Positions 1 to 7,655 of a stretch of 24,776 nucleotides of DNA are shown one piece after another. A program made the position numbers and the translations under genes. The DNA is from Bacteroidales bacterium (lineage in GTDB: Bacteria > Bacteroidota > Bacteroidia > Bacteroidales > UBA7960): assembly GCA_007128045.1 (NCBI GenBank), contig SKYG01000122.1, positions 1 through 24,776 of the forward strand. The letters are read 5' to 3'. The number at the start of each line of letters is the position of its first letter. Position 1 is the first letter of the stretch. The notes beneath the pieces are model-generated. The model did no database searches. It saw only the letters and a program-made list of their open reading frames with translations, and had not been told where the DNA came from.

Positions 1-419
1 AGTTCAAGGCTAATGGGGTTATTGTGTTCAATGGTACAATATAGCTGCTTCATACTTAAAACATTCTTGGCATAACTAATAAGAATATCCAGTGCTTCTG
101 TAGCATAGCCTCTCTTTCGGAATTCTTTTCCAATAAGTAAACCAACAGCAGCTCTGCGGTGGTGTGGGTTGAAGTCGAACAAGTCGATAATACCTGCCAC
201 CTCCGTCTGATTGTTCTCAATAATCAGACGGAGTTGTTTGTCTTCATATATATTATTTTGAGCACTAATGATGTATTGTTCCAGATAAAATCGCGAGTAG
301 GGTGTCAGACTACTTCCTGTACTCCAGTCTCCGGTTTGATTCTCCCACCGGTACAGAACTTCCAGATCCGTAGTTTCCAAAGGCCTTAAGTAAATATTTT
401 TTCCGCGTAATATGTCCAT
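1..419 (-). CDS. GNAT-family N-acetyltransferase (RimJ/RimL or SpeG-like), C-terminus cut by window edge
   Basis: Reading from an ATG at 419 down to base 1 gives about 139 residues with no stop. The protein opens with MDILRGKNIYLRPLETTDLE, the usual first strand of RimJ/RimL/SpeG-like acetyltransferases. Later it has LRLIIENNQTEVAGIIDL and then VGLLIGKEFRKRGYATEAL, in which the stretch KEFRKRGYATEA fits the acetyl-CoA pyrophosphate loop (R/QxxGxG/A). The TIEHNNPISL segment matches the conserved N-x-x-S of motif B. Such enzymes transfer acetyl from acetyl-CoA to an amine (ribosomal protein N-terminus, polyamine or small molecule); the substrate cannot be told here. The gene starts 13 nt after the dapF stop on the same strand, so co-transcription is likely. 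The missing C-terminus is due to the window limit, not to gene decay. Confidence 0.85.
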   Translation of the reverse strand, partial: MDILRGKNIYLRPLETTDLEVLYRWENQTGDWSTGSSLTPYSRFYLEQYIISAQNNIYEDKQLRLIIENNQTEVAGIIDLFDFNPHHRRAAVGLLIGKEFRKRGYATEALDILISYAKNVLSMKQLYCTIEHNNPISLE

Positions 420-432
420 GAAGTATTAGATA

Positions 433-1257
433 TTAGCTTGCTGATACTACTATTTCTCCTTTGAATACAAATTCTGCAGGGCCTGTCAGCCAAATATCCT
501 TAAAGGGAGTGTTTTCTTTTTCTGGTGGCGAGAACGATACTTTCAGGCTACCTCCAAGGGTTTTAATGTTATACATATTGCCCAGGTTCCTAATGTTCTT
601 TGACCAGGCTGCAAGTGCTGAAGCGGTAACACCTGTTCCGCACGACAAGGTTTCATTCTCTACCCCTCGTTCGTAGGTTCGTACCAGCAGGGATTCATTA
701 TTTAGCACCTCTGCAAAGTTTACATTGATCCCATTTGTTTCAAAATCTTCAGAATTCCGTATTCTTCGGCCCTCTGTTGTTACGGCCACCTGTGTTACTT
801 CCTCAGTAAAGATTACCAGGTGAGGTGAGCCGGTATTAACGATGAGGTGATCTTCATATGCATCGGGTGCTGGTGCATCATTAAGCTGGAGGCTGATAAT
901 TGTCTGATTGTTGTTCGATGCAATAATTCGTGCTTTGTGCGTTCCATCAATTGCCGAAAAAATGGTTTCCTGTCCAATGATTCCAAGCATTTTTGCAAAA
1001 GCCACAGCACATCTGCCACCATTTCCACACATACTTCCTTCCTTGCCATCAGCATTGAAGTACCTCATGTGAAAGTCATACTTTTCGGATGGATTCAATA
1101 AAATAAGCCCATCAGCACCTATACCTAAATGCCTGTTGCATAACAGGGCAATCTCTTCGGTATGTGTTTTTTCGTCAGGGAAATACGATGAGCGGGTATT
1201 GTCGATCACTATAAAATCATTACCGGTTCCTTGGTATTTATAAAAATTCAGGGTCAT
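433..1257 (-). CDS. dapF: Diaminopimelate epimerase
   Basis: This is a cytoplasmic, cofactor-independent racemase that converts LL- to meso-diaminopimelate, for lysine and for peptidoglycan crosslinks. Its 274 residues match the family length. The N-terminal FYKYQGTGNDFIVID is diagnostic. The two catalytic cysteines are both present: Cys77 in SMCGNGGRC and Cys206 in LSCGTGVTASALA, one in each pseudo-symmetric half. Substrate-binding NTGSPHLV (about 141-148) and ERGVENETLSC are intact. The start ATG overlaps the stop of the upstream membrane-protein gene by 4 bp (ATGA), which suggests translational coupling, and the GNAT gene follows 13 nt later. Function is assigned from motifs with high certainty. 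Confidence 0.97.
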   Translation of the reverse strand: MTLNFYKYQGTGNDFIVIDNTRSSYFPDEKTHTEEIALLCNRHLGIGADGLILLNPSEKYDFHMRYFNADGKEGSMCGNGGRCAVAFAKMLGIIGQETIFSAIDGTHKARIIASNNNQTIISLQLNDAPAPDAYEDHLIVNTGSPHLVIFTEEVTQVAVTTEGRRIRNSEDFETNGINVNFAEVLNNESLLVRTYERGVENETLSCGTGVTASALAAWSKNIRNLGNMYNIKTLGGSLKVSFSPPEKENTPFKDIWLTGPAEFVFKGEIVVSAS

Positions 1258-1871
1258 GGATGCATCGTTTTATTGATTAACCGGATGTCGTTTGCAGGAA
1301 TAAGCGGATTAAAGTCTGCTGTTATTTCCAAAGGGAAGTATTCTTCAAAATATTTTAAATATAATTGATTATCAAAACTATGTAAACTTACAAAGTCAAT
1401 CTGATCAAGTCCATAAACCACCAGGTGGTTCTTCGTCATTCGGTAAGCGGTGTAGTTCAGTGGAGATTCACGGAATTCTACATAGAATATCTTTCTGCCA
1501 TTTTCTTTTGCCGGATTCTGTCTCATTAGCGAGTCTAAAATCTGCGACCCCCTGGAAAGGGGTTGATCAACAAAAATATCAGGCAGATAAAACTCTTTAA
1601 TACCTATCATCTGATCTTTGATAAGTTTGATATCTTCTGCCATCGTGCTTGCTGAACGGCTTTCAGGATTGCTTTTATGGGATAGATTGATTGGTGATTC
1701 TGATTGAACTGGTGTTGAAATCGTGTTAGCAGGACTTGTTATTAATTGATTGGAGTAGTTTCCTGTCCTGTTTGAATACCAATATACAATACTGCCTCCC
1801 AAAAAAAAGCCTGTTAGCAAGCCAATTGCTACCAGGGTGAATCCGTAAGTCTCACTGCCTTTCTTCTTCAT
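1254..1871 (-). CDS. Membrane-anchored protein of unknown function upstream of dapF
   Basis: I do not recognise a family. From the ATG at 1871 the product is 205 residues. It has a short cytoplasmic KKKGSETYG stretch, one transmembrane segment (about residues 9-31, GFTLVAIGLLTGFFLGGSIV), a Ser/Asn/Thr-rich linker to about residue 75, then a soluble C-terminal region rich in aromatic residues. This predicts a bitopic protein with its bulk in the periplasm. The frame stays open to an ATG at 1922, which would add 17 residues; I prefer 1871 because a promoter -7-like box (TACATTTG, 1906 to 1899 on the minus strand) lies between the two starts and because MKKKG is a typical anchor start. The gene overlaps dapF by 4 bp and is probably first in that operon. 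Confidence 0.75.
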   Translation of the reverse strand: MKKKGSETYGFTLVAIGLLTGFFLGGSIVYWYSNRTGNYSNQLITSPANTISTPVQSESPINLSHKSNPESRSASTMAEDIKLIKDQMIGIKEFYLPDIFVDQPLSRGSQILDSLMRQNPAKENGRKIFYVEFRESPLNYTAYRMTKNHLVVYGLDQIDFVSLHSFDNQLYLKYFEEYFPLEITADFNPLIPANDIRLINKTMHP

Positions 1872-1892
1872 ATCAGTTTTACGTGCCAATAT

Positions 1893-1907
1893 GTACATCA
1901 AATGTAC
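1893..1907 (-). promoter_or_regulatory. Palindrome overlapping a -7-like box upstream of the dapF operon
   Basis: GTACAT and ATGTAC form a perfect 6-bp inverted repeat around a 3-nt centre. On the minus strand the same bases contain TACATTTG, an exact TAnnTTTG box. A start site near 1892 would leave a leader of about 20 nt before the ATG at 1871. No good TTTG lies 19-21 nt upstream, so the promoter call is weak. Confidence 0.35.
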
Positions 1908-2047
1908 GAAAAACAAAGACAATTATTGTATGTCTGCCTAGGCAAATTTAGCTAGCCATACTGCCAGACAGAAGCATTTTTTCTTTTTTTTGTTTTTATT
2001 AGGACTTGTTATGTGTTGGCAGGCATATTTATTGCTTAATTTGAACG

Positions 2048-2087
2048 TTAGCTAATAGATGTGTCAATTAGCCAATAGATGTGTCAA
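2048..2087. repeat. Two tandem copies of a 20-bp unit in the dapF operon / degQ divergent promoter region
   Basis: TTAGCTAATAGATGTGTCAA (2048-2067) is followed directly by a copy with one change, T to C at its sixth base (2068-2087). Twenty bases is close to two helical turns, so both copies would present the same DNA face. The pair lies in the 290-bp gap between divergent genes, about 110-150 bp upstream of the degQ ATG. Binding sites for a regulator are a reasonable guess; the sequence shows only the repeat. Confidence 0.8.
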
Positions 2088-2194
2088 TCTGACTGTTATT
2101 TTAGAATGAATAGCGAACAAAGCATATACCAATAGTGTTAATCAATTAACCTGTATTACTAATAATGCGGGTAAGAAAAAGAAATCTTAAAGCC

Positions 2195-3673
2195 ATGAAA
2201 AAGTTTTTAAGCTTATTAGTTGCTGCCATGTTAGGAGGCTTTATCAGCCTGTTTGTTTATGAACAGTATTTTTCACCAGACCACAAGGAACCAGGTTCGG
2301 CCACCAGCACCCGGTTTATGGATGAGCCCCCTGCAACCCTGGCCCGGTACATGACAAAATTGCCGACGACATTACCTGATTTTACGCTTGTTGCTGAGAT
2401 GACAGTGAATGCTGTGGTGCATATACGTACTGAGTATGAACGTAAGAGTTCTGTGTATGATGATTTTTTTGGTGGGGATGCGTTCAGGGAATTCTTTTTC
2501 GGGCCCAGGCAACAGCCCCAGCAACGATCAATTGTTGCTACTGGTAGTGGTGTGATTATCAGCGACGACGGATATATTGTAACAAACAACCATGTCGTGG
2601 CTGAGGCAGATCTGATTGAGGTAACCCTGAATGATAACCGGATATACGAGGCGGTGATCATTGGACGGGATCCTACTACTGATCTGGCCCTTTTAAAAAT
2701 TGAAGGGCAAGGATTGCCTTACCTTACATTTGGTGATTCTGATGCAGTGAGAGTAGGGGAATGGGTTCTGGCAGTAGGTAATCCGTTCAACCTGACCTCA
2801 ACGGTTACCGCCGGTATTGTCAGTGCCAAGGGACGTAACATAAATATTTTAGGAGGGGGTACCGCAATTGAGGCTTTCATCCAGACCGATGCAGCCGTAA
2901 ACCGTGGCAATAGTGGTGGGGCTCTTGTCAACACACAAGGGGATCTGATCGGCATCAATGCGGCAATTGCTTCAAGCACCGGTTCTTTTGCCGGGTATTC
3001 CTTTGCCATACCTGCCAGTATAGCTAAAAAAGTAATGGACGATTTGCTTGAGCATGGTGAGGTCCAGCGTGGATTACTGGGTATCTTTATAGGTGAAATT
3101 ACCAGCCGTGATGCTCAGGAACTAGGTCTGGAAAGGCATCGCGGCGCTTATGTTTCCGGTGTTGATGAAAATGGGGCAGGTGCAAAGGCAGGAATAAAAG
3201 AAGGAGACCTGATCATTGCTGTTGACGGACAACAGGTCAGGAATCCATCGGAGTTGCTTGAGATACTTGGACGCAGACGTCCGGGTGATGGAGTGGCGAT
3301 TACTTATTTCCGCAATGGAAAAGAGGCCGTTGCCAATGCGACGCTGCAAAATGTTTATGGTGAAACATCACTGGTTAGCCGGGAAGATATTACCATTCTG
3401 GATAATCTAGGCGCACGTTTTGAAGCTGTCAGTGACGCTGAAAAGAAGAGGCTTGGTATTGAAGGTGGTGTCAGGGTGGCAGGTGTAACCCGTGGTAAGC
3501 TGTTCGCTAGTGCCGGAATCCGCGACGGCTTTATCATCACACACATAGACAACCAGCCGGTGCTATCCCCCGATGAGCTTAACAGAAAGTTAAGAAGTAA
3601 AAAAGGTGGCGTCCTGTTTGAGGGTGTATATCCTAATGGACGCAGGGGATATTATGGCGTTGGGATAAAGTAA
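2195..3673 (+). CDS. degQ: DegQ/HtrA-type periplasmic serine protease with two PDZ domains
   Basis: This is a membrane-anchored or exported trypsin-like protease and chaperone that handles misfolded envelope proteins. The ATG at 2195 is chosen because it gives a normal signal/anchor (MKKFLSLLVAAMLGG); an in-frame ATG at 2165 would add 10 basic residues. Counting from 2165, the catalytic triad is His143 (TNNHVVAEAD), Asp173 (DPTTDLALLKI) and Ser250 (GNSGGALVN). PDZ1 spans about 302-395 (GLLGIFIGEI) and PDZ2 about 410-500. The FFGPRQQPQQRS segment corresponds to the LA-loop region of the family. Length is normal. The sigma gene begins 117 nt downstream from its own promoter. DegP versus DegQ cannot be separated by sequence alone; Bacteroidota members are usually named DegQ or HtrA. 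Confidence 0.93.
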   Translation: MKKFLSLLVAAMLGGFISLFVYEQYFSPDHKEPGSATSTRFMDEPPATLARYMTKLPTTLPDFTLVAEMTVNAVVHIRTEYERKSSVYDDFFGGDAFREFFFGPRQQPQQRSIVATGSGVIISDDGYIVTNNHVVAEADLIEVTLNDNRIYEAVIIGRDPTTDLALLKIEGQGLPYLTFGDSDAVRVGEWVLAVGNPFNLTSTVTAGIVSAKGRNINILGGGTAIEAFIQTDAAVNRGNSGGALVNTQGDLIGINAAIASSTGSFAGYSFAIPASIAKKVMDDLLEHGEVQRGLLGIFIGEITSRDAQELGLERHRGAYVSGVDENGAGAKAGIKEGDLIIAVDGQQVRNPSELLEILGRRRPGDGVAITYFRNGKEAVANATLQNVYGETSLVSREDITILDNLGARFEAVSDAEKKRLGIEGGVRVAGVTRGKLFASAGIRDGFIITHIDNQPVLSPDELNRKLRSKKGGVLFEGVYPNGRRGYYGVGIK

Positions 3674-3676
3674 GTT

Positions 3677-3714
3677 CAACCGGTTGCAAATATCGAATTT
3701 TTTTCATACCTTTG
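3677..3714 (+). promoter_or_regulatory. Bacteroidota-type promoter of the first sigma70 gene, with a palindrome over the -33 element
   Basis: TTG at 3684-3686, exactly 20 nt, then TACCTTTG at 3707-3714 is a full match to the Bacteroides pattern (TTG, about 20 nt, TAnnTTTG). Transcription should start near 3720, leaving an AT-rich leader of about 70 nt with no Shine-Dalgarno before the ATG at 3791. A perfect 10-bp palindrome, CAACCGGTTG (3677-3686), begins 4 nt after the degQ stop and its right end is the -33 TTG itself, so a repressor or activator site is possible. Confidence 0.75.
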
Positions 3715-3790
3715 GGGACTTTTTTGACACAATCACCCGCCATGTTTATTTTCTGAATATCAATATTTTATATAATTCTTAATTAGTTTT

Positions 3791-4657
3791 ATGAGACAAT
3801 TAAAGATTTCCAAATCCATTACCAACCGCGATACGGCGTCATTGGACAAGTACCTGCAGGAGATTGTAAAGGTGCCCCTTATTTCAGCAGAGGAGGAGGT
3901 GCAGCTTGCCCAGCGTATCAAGCAAGGTGATCAGGACGCTTTGGAAAAGCTTACGAAGGCAAACCTGCGTTTTGTCGTTTCCGTTGCCAAGCAATACCAA
4001 AATCAGGGCTTAAGCCTTCCTGACCTGATCAATGAAGGTAATTTGGGTTTGATAAAAGCTGCAAAGCGTTTTGACGAAACACGAGGTTTTAAGTTTATTT
4101 CTTATGCTGTCTGGTGGATCCGGCAATCCATTCTTCAGGCTTTGGCAGAGCAGTCAAGGATTGTAAGGCTGCCTTTGAACCAGGTAGGCTCCCTTAATAA
4201 AATCAAAAAGGAAGCATCCAGACTGGAACAGAAATTTGAGCGACCCCCTTCGGCCGAGGAACTTGCTGAAGCCCTCGATGTGCATGAAGACAAAATATCT
4301 GAGTCATTCAGGATATCTACACACCATGTTTCTGTTGATGCTCCGTTAATACAGGGCGAGGATGCCAGCCTGCTTGATGTATATGTTAACCAGGACTCGC
4401 CAAATGCCGATGGCAGCCTTATTCATGAGTCACTGGCCAGAGAGATACAGAGATCGCTGGCAACCCTCACAGAGAAAGAACGTGACGTTATTAACCTCTA
4501 TTTCGGTATTGGTATGAACCACGGCCTTACCCTTGATGAAATCGGAGCCAAGTTTGATTTAACCAGAGAAAGGGTTCGGCAAATTAAAGAGAAAGCTATC
4601 AGAAGGCTGAAACATACGTCACGTAGTAAACTGCTGAAAGCCTATCTGGGGCAGTAA
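3791..4657 (+). CDS. rpoD: RpoD-type sigma70 factor, first copy (next to degQ)
   Basis: This is a sigma subunit that directs RNA polymerase to promoters. Its 288 residues lack region 1.1, as is usual for Bacteroidota primary sigma factors. Region 1.2 is NRDTASLDKYLQEI (12-25). Region 2 has NEGNLGLIKAAKRFDETRGF and the -10 recognition stretch FISYAVWWIRQSILQA (about 102-117). Region 3 is about 128-210. Region 4.2 ends with a helix-turn-helix, LTLDEIGAKFDLTRERVRQI, then KEKAIRRLKH. A second copy lies at 18832-19695 on the other strand; the first 130 residues of the two differ at only 13 positions, while region 3 and the 3-4 linker diverge. From memory, the housekeeping rpoD of Bacteroides thetaiotaomicron (BT_1311) also lies beside htrA, so this copy may be the primary factor, but the sequence does not decide it. 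Confidence 0.93.
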   Translation: MRQLKISKSITNRDTASLDKYLQEIVKVPLISAEEEVQLAQRIKQGDQDALEKLTKANLRFVVSVAKQYQNQGLSLPDLINEGNLGLIKAAKRFDETRGFKFISYAVWWIRQSILQALAEQSRIVRLPLNQVGSLNKIKKEASRLEQKFERPPSAEELAEALDVHEDKISESFRISTHHVSVDAPLIQGEDASLLDVYVNQDSPNADGSLIHESLAREIQRSLATLTEKERDVINLYFGIGMNHGLTLDEIGAKFDLTRERVRQIKEKAIRRLKHTSRSKLLKAYLGQ

Positions 4658-4686
4658 CAGTCCTGGTGAATCAGACTCAAACATTC

Positions 4687-4716
4687 AGGCATCAATTTAT
4701 CGATGCCTTTTTTTTT
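4687..4716 (+). terminator. Rho-independent terminator after the first sigma70 gene
   Basis: The stem AGGCATC / GATGCCT (4687-4693 and 4702-4708) closes an 8-nt loop and runs directly into nine T residues. It lies 30 nt after the stop codon, so the sigma transcript should end here and the following nucleotidase needs its own promoter. Confidence 0.85.
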
Positions 4717-4731
4717 AGACCTGCTTGAATT

Positions 4732-4771
4732 GTTGTTGAGTTGTTGAATTGTTGAGTTGTTGAGTTGTCGA
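4732..4771 (+). repeat. Five tandem octamers, consensus RTTGTTGA
   Basis: Copies with an 8-nt period start at 4732, 4740, 4748, 4756 and 4764: GTTGTTGA, GTTGTTGA, ATTGTTGA, GTTGTTGA, GTTGTCGA. The array starts 15 nt after the sigma terminator and runs straight into the heptamer array at 4774. The whole stretch lies in the presumed leader of the nucleotidase gene. Confidence 0.85.
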
Positions 4772-4773
4772 AA

Positions 4774-4797
4774 AGGTCAAAGGTCGAAGGTCAAAGG
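4774..4797 (+). repeat. Heptamer array A, consensus AGGTCRA (3 full copies plus 3 nt)
   Basis: AGGTCAA, AGGTCGA, AGGTCAA, then AGG, with an exact 7-nt period. The same unit in the same orientation recurs at 22722-22763 and 24656-24687. Thirty-one bases further on, AATAAACAGATGAAA (4828-4842) spans the nucleotidase start codon, and an identical 15-mer follows array C at 24691-24705. Confidence 0.85.
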
Positions 4798-4836
4798 AAT
4801 AAAAAGAGAAACAAAATAAAAAATAATAATAAACAG

Positions 4837-6594
4837 ATGAAATCATTACGCTTATTGTTGTTGGGTTTCTTGTTGTTGGGTCTTGTTGCTCCGCATATAT
4901 ATGGCAGGGAGATAAAGATACATATTGCTGTCACCACAGATGTGCATGCGCGCTTGTTTCCGTATGATTTTATCCATGACAGGCCAATGCAAGCCTCGCT
5001 TGCCAATGTATTTTATCTGATTGAGTCTGCCCGGTTGCGACAAGGCAGCAACCTGATTCTGCTCGATAATGGTGATCTGCTTCAGGGGTCTCCCGCTGCC
5101 TATTATGCCAATTTTGTTCAGGAAAGTGACAAGAACCTGTTCAGCCGGGTGATGAACCTGATGAAATATGATGCGGCTACTATTGGGAATCATGACATAG
5201 AAGCGGGTCCGGATGTTTACAACAGGTTGAAGGATGAATTTAAATTCCCCTGGTTGGGTGCCAACGTGCTGGATAAAACAACCGGGAAACCTTATTTTGA
5301 GCCGTATACTGTTATCAGACGACAGGGTATCCGGATCGCTGTTTTGGGCCTTACTTCCCCCAGTGTACCTAATTGGCTCCCGCCAAAGCTTTGGGAAGGC
5401 CTGATGTTTCAGGATATGGTCGAAGCTGCTTCCTACTGGGTGAATTATATTCGCGAACATGAAGCGCCCGATGCCATCGTCGGATTGTTCCATTCAGGGA
5501 TAGGTCCTTTACAACCCCCTGCAGATGCCCATCCGCTTGAGAATGCCTCAGGATACATAGCTAAAAATGTTCCAGGGTTCCAGGTGATCTTTACTGGCCA
5601 TGACCACAGGGAACGTCTGCAATCTATTACCAATATAGATGGCGACGAGGTGTTGGTGATCGGTGGAGGTCATTTTGCCGAGAATATCGGGGTGGCTGAA
5701 CTGACATTCAATAGGGTTGAAAGAAGGGTTTATGCGTTCCGGGGTGCGATTGGTGAGCTGGTTTCTACCAGAAATATTGCTCCCTCCCAAACTTTCTTCC
5801 GGACTTTTGAGAAGGATGTATCTGAGATACTGATCTTCTCCAAGGAAGTAGTTACCTGGTTAAATAATGATCTCAACACCATGGATGCTCTGTTTGGGAG
5901 TGCGGCCTTTACGGATCTCGTTCATCAGGTTCAGTTACAGAGTACCGGTGCAGATATTTCTTTTACAGCACCTTTGGTGGTTGGTGAAACAATTAATGCT
6001 GGTCAGCTGCAAAGAAGGGACTTTTTCCGCATGTATGAGTATGAGAACTATTTGTATACCATGTCATTAACAGGACAGGAGGTCGTTGACTTTCTGGAGT
6101 ACTCATATGGTTTGTGGCTTAATGAGATGCAGGATGATTCAGACCATTTGCTGCGTTTCAGATTAAACAACGATGGCACCGTAGCCTCTGCCCGACATCC
6201 ACGGCATATGTTAAGCAACCCATTCTATAATTTTGATTCTGCCGCTGGTATCAGGTATCAGGTTGATGTAAGTAAACCAGTCGGCTCACGGGTTCATATT
6301 CTTGGCATGGAGAATGGTGATCCCTTCCACGCAGAGCGTACCTATCGTGTGGCTATAAACTCCTACCGGGGCAGCGGTGGTGGAGGTCATCTGACACATG
6401 GTGCCATGATACCTCATGAAGAGCTGCAAAGCCGGATAATCGCTACTTCCGAAAACGATATACGGTCTGTTATGATAGAGTATTTCAGCGATAAAGAAAG
6501 CATTACGCCTGAACCCAGGAATAATTGGCAGGTGATTCCTGAATCATGGAAAGACAAGGGAATGGCAAAAGATATGGAACTGCTGATGCAGTGA
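4837..6594 (+). CDS. Secreted bifunctional metallophosphatase / 5'-nucleotidase (UshA/CpdB superfamily)
   Basis: This is a periplasmic or exported two-metal phosphoesterase that removes phosphate from nucleotides, or opens 2',3'-cyclic nucleotides, for salvage. From the ATG at 4837 it has 585 residues and a clear signal peptide (KSLRLLLLGFLLLGLVAPHIYG). Metal ligands in order: Asp35 and His37 (TTDVHARLFP), Asp80 (LDNGDLLQG), Asn118 and His119 (ATIGNHD), His218 (GLFHSG), His255 and His257 (FTGHDHRE). The C-terminal substrate domain follows, with FNRVERR to about residue 300 and the glycine-rich INSYRGSGGGGHL near 510-520, which looks closer to CpdB than UshA. The frame is open back to 4765, but those 24 residues come from the AGGTCRA repeat and AT-rich leader and would hide the signal peptide. 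It converges on pyrD with a 17-nt gap. Confidence 0.88.
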   Translation: MKSLRLLLLGFLLLGLVAPHIYGREIKIHIAVTTDVHARLFPYDFIHDRPMQASLANVFYLIESARLRQGSNLILLDNGDLLQGSPAAYYANFVQESDKNLFSRVMNLMKYDAATIGNHDIEAGPDVYNRLKDEFKFPWLGANVLDKTTGKPYFEPYTVIRRQGIRIAVLGLTSPSVPNWLPPKLWEGLMFQDMVEAASYWVNYIREHEAPDAIVGLFHSGIGPLQPPADAHPLENASGYIAKNVPGFQVIFTGHDHRERLQSITNIDGDEVLVIGGGHFAENIGVAELTFNRVERRVYAFRGAIGELVSTRNIAPSQTFFRTFEKDVSEILIFSKEVVTWLNNDLNTMDALFGSAAFTDLVHQVQLQSTGADISFTAPLVVGETINAGQLQRRDFFRMYEYENYLYTMSLTGQEVVDFLEYSYGLWLNEMQDDSDHLLRFRLNNDGTVASARHPRHMLSNPFYNFDSAAGIRYQVDVSKPVGSRVHILGMENGDPFHAERTYRVAINSYRGSGGGGHLTHGAMIPHEELQSRIIATSENDIRSVMIEYFSDKESITPEPRNNWQVIPESWKDKGMAKDMELLMQ

Positions 6595-6611
6595 TCATAT
6601 CCCAAAACAGG

Positions 6612-7655
6612 CTAAACGATTCTGGAATGTTCCAACATCGCTTTGTTGATCTTTTTGGCTATTGATGGGCCTTCGTATATAAATCCTGTATATACCTGAA
6701 CAAGTGTTGCTCCTGCCTGGAGCTTCTCCAGTGCATCGTCGGCTGTGAATATTCCACCAACAGCTACGATCGGAATCTTTCCTCCCGATTTATGATGCAG
6801 GTAGGCAATGGTTTTCGTCGATTGATCCCGCAAGGGTCTCCCACTTAGACCCCCATTTCCAATAGCTTCAATAACTGCCTTGTTTGTTGCCAGTTCTTTA
6901 CGTTGGATGGTTGTGTTGGTGGCAATGATGCCATCGAGTTTTGTGTCTGATACCACTTCAATAACGTCATCCAGTTGTCTTTCGTTCAGATCAGGTGCAA
7001 TCTTTAACAGAACAGGTTTTTGTACCGGTTGGTTTCGGTTGATCTTCTGAATGGCTTGTAGTAATGATACCAGGTCGTCTTTGTTTTGTAGTTTTGAAAG
7101 CCCTGTTATATTCGGACAGCTTACATTTACAACGAAGTAGTCTACGTAATTAAATAAGTCTTTAAAACAGATGCAGTAATCGTCTGTAACCCGATCATTG
7201 TGTGTCAGGGTATTTTTGCCAATATTTCCTCCAATTATGACGCGGGCTTTTGATTTTTTCAGTTTTTCAACCATATCTTTTACCCCATGGTTGTTGAATC
7301 CCATTCGGTTTATCAGTGCTTTATCTGCCGGAAGCCTGAATAGGCGGGGTTTGGGGTTGCCCGGCTGGGCCATAGGGGTTACTGTTCCGATCTCTACGAA
7401 ACCGAATCCGAAATTTGCCAGATGGTTATATAAAGTGGCCTCTTTATCAAATCCTGCTGCGACACCTACCGGATTGGGGAACTTGATGCCAAACACTTCT
7501 CTTTCCAGGCCCTGATGTTTGATCCTGTAACAATGCCTGACCAGCCAGGCCATTCCGGGAATCAGGAATGTAATTCGTAGCATGGCAGCCACCCATTTAT
7601 GAACCAATTCTGGAGGGAACATAAACAGTACCGGTCTGATCAGCGCTTTATACAT
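6612..7655 (-). CDS. pyrD: Dihydroorotate dehydrogenase, class 2 architecture with a catalytic cysteine
   Basis: It oxidises dihydroorotate to orotate with FMN in pyrimidine synthesis. The 347-residue length and the N-terminal helical extension (MYKALIRPVLFMFPPELVHKW) are those of the membrane-associated, quinone-linked class 2 enzymes. FMN and substrate motifs: GVAAGFDKEA (about 64-73), GFGFVEIGTVTP (82-93), RLPADKALINRMGFNN (107-122), a C-terminal VGGIF and VQVYTGFIYEGP. The catalytic loop reads NVSCPNITGL with Cys180, where Escherichia coli and human class 2 enzymes have serine (NxSSPN). Its ATG overlaps the upstream gene's stop by one base (TAATG), so the two are probably translated together. 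No terminator is visible in the 17 nt to the convergent nucleotidase gene. Confidence 0.95.
   Translation of the reverse strand: MYKALIRPVLFMFPPELVHKWVAAMLRITFLIPGMAWLVRHCYRIKHQGLEREVFGIKFPNPVGVAAGFDKEATLYNHLANFGFGFVEIGTVTPMAQPGNPKPRLFRLPADKALINRMGFNNHGVKDMVEKLKKSKARVIIGGNIGKNTLTHNDRVTDDYCICFKDLFNYVDYFVVNVSCPNITGLSKLQNKDDLVSLLQAIQKINRNQPVQKPVLLKIAPDLNERQLDDVIEVVSDTKLDGIIATNTTIQRKELATNKAVIEAIGNGGLSGRPLRDQSTKTIAYLHHKSGGKIPIVAVGGIFTADDALEKLQAGATLVQVYTGFIYEGPSIAKKINKAMLEHSRIV

Noticed and set aside
1931..1971. TGTCTG / CAGACA pairing and the TGCCTAGGCA palindrome upstream of the dapF operon
   Set aside because: The arms are short and far apart, the pairing breaks after six bases, and nothing links it to a start site.
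4765..4836. N-terminal extension of the nucleotidase from 4765
   Set aside because: The extra 24 residues are translated repeat and poly-A-rich leader and would bury a clear signal peptide; the ATG at 4837 is preferred.
4852..5493. Long open frame antisense to the nucleotidase
   Set aside because: It lies wholly inside a well-supported gene on the other strand and has no motif; a shadow frame.
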